Source: Anaerolineae bacterium
GTDB lineage: Bacteria; Chloroflexota; Anaerolineae; Aggregatilineales; Phototrophicaceae
NCBI GenBank assembly: GCA_022821805.1
Contig: JAJECX010000015.1
Coordinates: 1-64,000 of the forward strand
Length of the DNA stretch: 64,000 nt
Direction of reading: 5' to 3'
Shown: piece after piece, positions 60,480 to 64,000 of the stretch
Position numbering within the stretch: position 1 is the stretch's first letter
Layout of the letters: the number at the start of each line of letters is the position of its first letter
Program-made: the position numbers and the translations under genes
Notes under the pieces: model-generated
The model's input: the letters and a program-made list of their open reading frames with translations, nothing else
What the model was told of the DNA's origin: nothing
Databases searched by the model: none

Positions 60480-61133
60480 TTACTCCTCGACCGCCTCGAA
60501 TTCCGCCTCCGAGGCTGTTTCTTCGGCTGCCGCGGGCGCTTCGTCTGCGCTTTCTGCCGCTTCCTCAGCGTCCGTCGACTCTTCCGCTGCGTCCTCGGCT
60601 GATGTCGCGTAGCGGAACCCTTCCGCCATGATGTCTTCCGCGCTGACGATCTCGCCCCGTTCGCGCGCCGCCAGGAACTCCGGCAGATCGTCTTCCGGCA
60701 CGATGGTAATCGTCAGCGTCGGCGCAATCTCCGTGCCCAGCCGAACCGGCACGCGATGCGTCCCCACCTCGCGCAGCGACTGCTGGCTAATGCGCCGCCG
60801 ATTGATATCGACGCTGGTTACGCGATCCAGCTCATCGGCGATCTCCTGAGTCGTCACCGAGCCGAAGAGCTTGCCGGTTGAGGCCGCCCGCCGGCCGAAA
60901 ATCAATTCGACGCCATCAATTTGATGCGCCAACTCATTGAGCATATTATTGTATTGCGCCTTTCGCGCTTCGACATTCTGGCGGATCGTCTCGGTCTGAC
61001 GCAGGGCTGATGTCGTCGCTTGCATCGCGATCTTGCGCGGTATCAAATAATTGCGCGCGAAACCATCAGCCACCCTGACCACCTCGCCCGCTACCCCGTG
61101 CTTGTACAAGTCCTGAAGCAAAATAACTTGCAT
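60480..61133 (-). CDS. rplI: 50S ribosomal protein L9 with acidic C-terminal tail
   Basis: A 217-residue L9. The N-terminal rRNA-binding domain MQVILLQDLYKHGVAGEVVRVADGFARNYLIPRKIAMQAT is unmistakable. The connecting helix and C-terminal domain (FGSVTTQEIADEL, then RVPVRLGTEIAPTLTITIV) follow to about residue 150, the normal end. Beyond that is a 65-residue extension, made almost entirely of Ala, Glu, Asp and Ser (AEDAAEESTDAEEAAESADEAPAAAEE). Low-complexity acidic tails of this kind occur in some Chloroflexota ribosomal proteins. A terminator follows. Confidence 0.95.
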   Translation of the reverse strand: MQVILLQDLYKHGVAGEVVRVADGFARNYLIPRKIAMQATTSALRQTETIRQNVEARKAQYNNMLNELAHQIDGVELIFGRRAASTGKLFGSVTTQEIADELDRVTSVDINRRRISQQSLREVGTHRVPVRLGTEIAPTLTITIVPEDDLPEFLAARERGEIVSAEDIMAEGFRYATSAEDAAEESTDAEEAAESADEAPAAAEETASEAEFEAVEE

Positions 61134-61266
61134 GCGAATCCCTCACATTTTCCGCGTCAACTGCCGCGCCGACCGCGTCTTCCATAAACTAAACTGGTAT
61201 ATTATAGCCGTATCGCCGCCCCTGCCAAGTGGCAATCCCACCCCCGCCATCGGGCGCGGCTGAGGC

Positions 61267-62907
61267 ATGACGATGAGCCAGAGCAACGCGCTGGACAATC
61301 GCGAAATCATCGAAAAAGCTGTCATTGTGCTCGCTGGCTTCGTCGCCAGCGGTCTGCTCGGTCTCGTACGGTTGGCGGTGGTCGGCGCCCAGTTCGGGAC
61401 TGGCGCCGCCTACGATGCCTTCGCCGCCGCCCAGCAATTGCCCGAGTCCGTATTTGTCCTGGTCGCTGGCGGCGCGCTCGGCTCGTCCTTCATCCCCATC
61501 TATGCCAAATACCGCGTCATCGACCAGGAAGCGGCTTCGCGCTTGGCCAGCGCCGTCATGACGCTGTCGGCAGCCGGCGCGGCGCTGCTCGGCTTGATCG
61601 TGTATGCCTTCGCCCCCCAACTGGTGACGCTCGTCCTCTACCGCGAACGTTCACTGCAAGAGCAGCAGCTGATGATCGACATGGTCCGCTTGATGATGCT
61701 GACGCCCTTCATCTTCAGCATCAGCGGCTTGCTGATGGGCTTGCTGCAATCGCACGCCGCCTTCTGGCTGCCGGCCATCGCCATCAGCATGAATAATATC
61801 GGCATCATTATCGGCGCGCTATTCATCTCCCCGATCTTGTCCGCTCATCCGGACGTGGGGCAGGTCGGCGATCTCAATATCATGGGCTTGGCTTACGGCG
61901 CCGTACTAAGCGCTTGCCTGCATCTGCTAGTCCAGCTGCCCGGCGTCGTCAAACTGCCGACGCGGCTGCGCCCCCTGCTTTCCCCCCGCACCCCCGGCGT
62001 TGTCGATGTCTTGCGTCTGATGCTGCCACGCGTCTTCGGCTTGGCGGTTGTGCAGATCAATTTTCACGTCAATATCATTCTGGCGAATACCATGGTCGCC
62101 GGCAGCGTCGGCGCCGTTCGCTACGCCTTCATGCTGACCTTCTTCGTGCTCGGCATCATCGCCCAGAGCCAGGGCTCAGCCGTCTTTCCCACGCTGGCGG
62201 CGCTGAAAGCCGAGGGCGATTACGATGGCTTCAAAGACCGCCTCTCGCGCGCCATGCGCAATGTGCTTTGCCTGTCCTTCCCCGCGTCGACGCTGCTGAT
62301 CCTGCTTGGCGAGCCGCTGGTCAGCGTTCTGCAGCGCGGCGAATGGACGAGCGACAGCACAAGCGCGGTCGCCTGGGCAATGGGCTTTTACGCCATCGGC
62401 ATTGCTGGTTTTGCCCTGCTAGAGGTGCTTTCGCGCGCCTTCTACGCCTTGGAAGACACCCGCACGCCCGCCATCGCTGGCGCCCTCGCCATGCTTAGCA
62501 ATATCGTGCTCAATCTCATCTTCATTCGGCTCATCGGCGATCCCGACAGTCTGGCGCGCGGCGCCTTCGCCGGCTTGGCGCTGGCCAACGCCCTGACCAC
62601 CATCGTCGAAGCGCTCGCGCTTTGGTGGCTGATCCGTCGCCGCCTGGCGCAACATGGTACCGAGCGCGGCCTGCACGACCGCGAGATTGTCACGAGCGCC
62701 GCTGGCAGCCTGCTGCTCTCGCTGCTAATGGCGGCTGCGCTTGGCATCTTGATGGGCGCATTGCCCGCAGTGGGCTTGAATCTGGCGCTCATCGGCTGCG
62801 CCCTTTCCGCGCTGATCTTCTTCGGCGGCGGCTACCTCTTCAACATCAGTGAAGTACGCGAACTGCTCCGACCCTTCCTGCGCCGCTTGCTGCCGTTCAA
62901 GGACTAA
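61267..62907 (+). CDS. murJ: Lipid II flippase MurJ (MviN family)
   Basis: A 546-residue membrane protein with about 14 spans. Family blocks seen are VASGLLGLVRLAVVGAQFGTGAAYDAFAAAQQLPESVFVLVAGGALGSSFIPIYAKY, LTPFIFSISGLLMGLLQSHAAFWLPAIAISMNNIGIIIGAL, MLPRVFGLAVVQINFHVNIILANTM and GIAGFALLEVLSRAFYALEDTRTPAIAGALAMLSNIVLNLIF. MurJ moves the peptidoglycan precursor lipid II across the membrane. It is divergent from rplI across about 130 bp. The ATG at 61267 or the one six bases later may be used. Confidence 0.92.
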   Translation: MTMSQSNALDNREIIEKAVIVLAGFVASGLLGLVRLAVVGAQFGTGAAYDAFAAAQQLPESVFVLVAGGALGSSFIPIYAKYRVIDQEAASRLASAVMTLSAAGAALLGLIVYAFAPQLVTLVLYRERSLQEQQLMIDMVRLMMLTPFIFSISGLLMGLLQSHAAFWLPAIAISMNNIGIIIGALFISPILSAHPDVGQVGDLNIMGLAYGAVLSACLHLLVQLPGVVKLPTRLRPLLSPRTPGVVDVLRLMLPRVFGLAVVQINFHVNIILANTMVAGSVGAVRYAFMLTFFVLGIIAQSQGSAVFPTLAALKAEGDYDGFKDRLSRAMRNVLCLSFPASTLLILLGEPLVSVLQRGEWTSDSTSAVAWAMGFYAIGIAGFALLEVLSRAFYALEDTRTPAIAGALAMLSNIVLNLIFIRLIGDPDSLARGAFAGLALANALTTIVEALALWWLIRRRLAQHGTERGLHDREIVTSAAGSLLLSLLMAAALGILMGALPAVGLNLALIGCALSALIFFGGGYLFNISEVRELLRPFLRRLLPFKD

Positions 62908-62997
62908 TTCCATGTATATTGCGACCGCTTCACGAATGAGTCCTATTGGGGCAAGCCATTGGCTCGCCTGCCCAATCAAACTCGGAGGAACTTCACC

Positions 62998-63735
62998 ATG
63001 CCCAACCAACTACAAGGCAAAGTCGCCGTCATCACCGGCGCCGGCCGCGGTATCGGACGCGCGCTCGCCATCGGTTTCGCTGAGCAGGGCGCTCGCGTCG
63101 TCTGCGCCGCCCGCACGCAAAGTCAGATTGACGAAACCGTCCGCGCGATATATGAGGCCGGCGGCGACGCTATCGCCGTCCGCTGCGATGTCACCGACGC
63201 TGCCGCTGTCGAGCGTCTTTATGCCGTAACCCGCGACCAATTCGGACCGGTCGATATCGTGGTCGCCAACGCCGGCGGCAACTTCTCGCGACAATCGGTC
63301 GAAGAAAGCGACATCAGCGACTGGGAACTAACCGTTCGCGTCAACCTCATCGGCGTCTATTACAGTTGCAAATTCGCAATCCCCGACTTGAAAGGGAAGG
63401 GCGGGCATATCATCGTGGTCGGCTCCGGCGTCGGTCACCGCGTCGTCGATGACGCGCATTCCGCCTACGGCGCAGCCAAAGCCGGCGCCTGGATGTTCGT
63501 CCGCGCCCTGGCGGCCGAACTGCGCCCCTACAATATCTGCGTCAACGAGCTGATTCCGGGTTTGGTGCAGACCGAGATTACCGCGGACGTCAATCGCACG
63601 GACGAATCCGCCTTCGGCGTCGAGTGGTTCAAGCGGCCCGAAGACGTCCTGCCGCTGGCGCTCTTCCTGGCGATCCAGCCCTTGACCGGTCCCACGGGCC
63701 AGAGCTTCAGCCTCATGCGCCGCGACTCGCAGTAG
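62998..63735 (+). CDS. SDR-family oxidoreductase
   Basis: About 245 residues from the ATG at 62998, chosen because GGAGG (62984-62988) precedes it by nine bases; the longer ORF uses TTG. The Rossmann motif GKVAVITGAGRGIGRALAIGF, VDIVVANAGGNFSRQSV and the catalytic SAYGAAKAGAWMFVRALAAEL (Y-x3-K, with Ser in VVGSGVGHRV upstream) are clear. The NNAG motif is ANAG here. PGLVQTEITADVN and TGPTGQSFSLMRR finish the fold. The substrate is not readable. Its upstream TTGGGGCAAGCCATTGGCTCGCCTGCC looks like a worn copy of the palindromic repeat. Confidence 0.88.
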   Translation: MPNQLQGKVAVITGAGRGIGRALAIGFAEQGARVVCAARTQSQIDETVRAIYEAGGDAIAVRCDVTDAAAVERLYAVTRDQFGPVDIVVANAGGNFSRQSVEESDISDWELTVRVNLIGVYYSCKFAIPDLKGKGGHIIVVGSGVGHRVVDDAHSAYGAAKAGAWMFVRALAAELRPYNICVNELIPGLVQTEITADVNRTDESAFGVEWFKRPEDVLPLALFLAIQPLTGPTGQSFSLMRRDSQ

Positions 63736-63763
63736 CGACGGCAGTCGCCTTTCTGCGAATAAA

Positions 63764-63839
63764 CCTAGGGGCGTCCTCTCAGGTCGCCTGTCGATTCATA
63801 TAAGTAGATTAGGTGGGCGACTCACAAAGTCGCCCCAAC
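63764..63839. repeat. Two palindromic repeats in opposite orientation
   Basis: CCTAGGGGCGTCCTCTCAGGTCGCCTGTCG (63764-63793, plus) and GTGGGCGACTCACAAAGTCGCCCCAACACC (63813-63842, minus), both members of the dispersed family. The second has GGGCGACT and AGTCGCCC as perfect arms. They lie after the SDR gene. From 63843 to 63938 nothing further is seen. Confidence 0.7.
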
Positions 63840-63938
63840 ACCAATTGCCAATTGGCCGATGGACACAAGACCGGAATTCACCTCTGTGCCCTCAAAAAAA
63901 ACTCGGTGTTCTCGGTGGTAAATGATGCTATGATCGTC

Positions 63939-64000
63939 TTAGGATTTCTTCACACGCGCGAAGAGCGCCTTCAAATAAGCCGCCTCGGGAAAACCGACCG
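63939..64000 (-). CDS. 3' end of a gene entering from the right edge (partial)
   Basis: On the minus strand one frame is open from the window edge to a TAA at 63939-63941 and reads VGFPEAAYLKALFARVKKS. It looks like a natural protein end, and it is convergent with the SDR gene. Too little is present to name it. Another frame (GRFSRGGLFEGALRACEEI) is also open over this length, so the call is tentative. Confidence 0.4.
   Translation of the reverse strand, partial: VGFPEAAYLKALFARVKKS

Noticed and set aside
1-64000. tRNA genes
   Set aside because: No stretch with a convincing T-loop (GGTTCGAATCC-like) and matching acceptor stem was noticed by eye. A tRNAscan-SE run would settle it.

Overview
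This 64 kb window is GC-rich, densely coded chromosomal DNA, most likely from an uncultured member of the Chloroflexota (Anaerolineae-like). That placement is an inference. It rests on the mix of gene families: a LivFGHMJ cluster with two CoA ligases, a PucC-type MFS protein, a RodZ-like protein with Pro/Thr-rich tail, several secreted TIM-barrel proteins with Pro/Thr linkers, and a T-box ahead of pheS. No 16S or 23S rRNA is present to confirm it; only a 5S rRNA gene lies at the left edge.

Layout. 1-160: 5S rRNA and its T-run. 177-3690 (-): two tandem paralogous multi-membrane-span proteins. 3875-6385 (+): exported S41 protease. 6468-15690 (-): a branched-chain-amino-acid-type ABC importer (LivG, LivH, LivM, LivJ, LivF) interleaved with a long-chain acyl-CoA synthetase and a PaaK-like CoA ligase, probably one operon. 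15814-18690: lipase-like hydrolase, a frameshifted HIT gene, a P-loop kinase-like protein and a DtxR regulator. 18885-21268 (+): an AT-richer two-gene cassette, an ABC-type ATPase plus a DUF4435/TOPRIM protein, resembling the PARIS (AriA-AriB) anti-phage system; this is the main defence/accessory island seen. 21271-27905: YbjN-like protein, a degenerate trypsin-fold protein with zinc ribbons, RidA, and hydantoinase HyuA and HyuB separated by an opposing hsp20 gene. 28211-35032: thiamine pyrophosphokinase, DUF402, universal stress protein, PucC-type MFS, FabI, small unknown genes and a hydroxyacid dehydrogenase. 35325-41259 (-): a T-box-controlled pheS-(glycosyltransferase)-pheT operon. 41284-47535: proA, a membrane protein, a Uma2 gene with a nonsense codon, proB, glycerate kinase and a KDPG-type aldolase. 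47566-56969 (+): three related TIM-barrel glycosidase-like proteins, a GT39-like membrane protein, RNase Z and an O-methyltransferase. 57056-61133 (-): rimO, a DUF4303 gene broken by two TAG codons, rodZ and rplI. 61267-63735 (+): murJ and an SDR dehydrogenase; the 3' end of another gene enters from the right edge.

Two features cut across the window. First, a family of short imperfect palindromes (consensus about TGTAGGGGCGA...TCGCCCGCC) occurs at least twelve times between genes, with compensating changes in the arms. Second, three genes (HIT, Uma2, DUF4303) each have a recognisable full-length frame broken by an indel or by nonsense codons, which means either real decay or assembly error. 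No CRISPR array, tRNA, integrase or transposase was recognised. Function calls rest on recognised motifs and family knowledge only; no database search was run.
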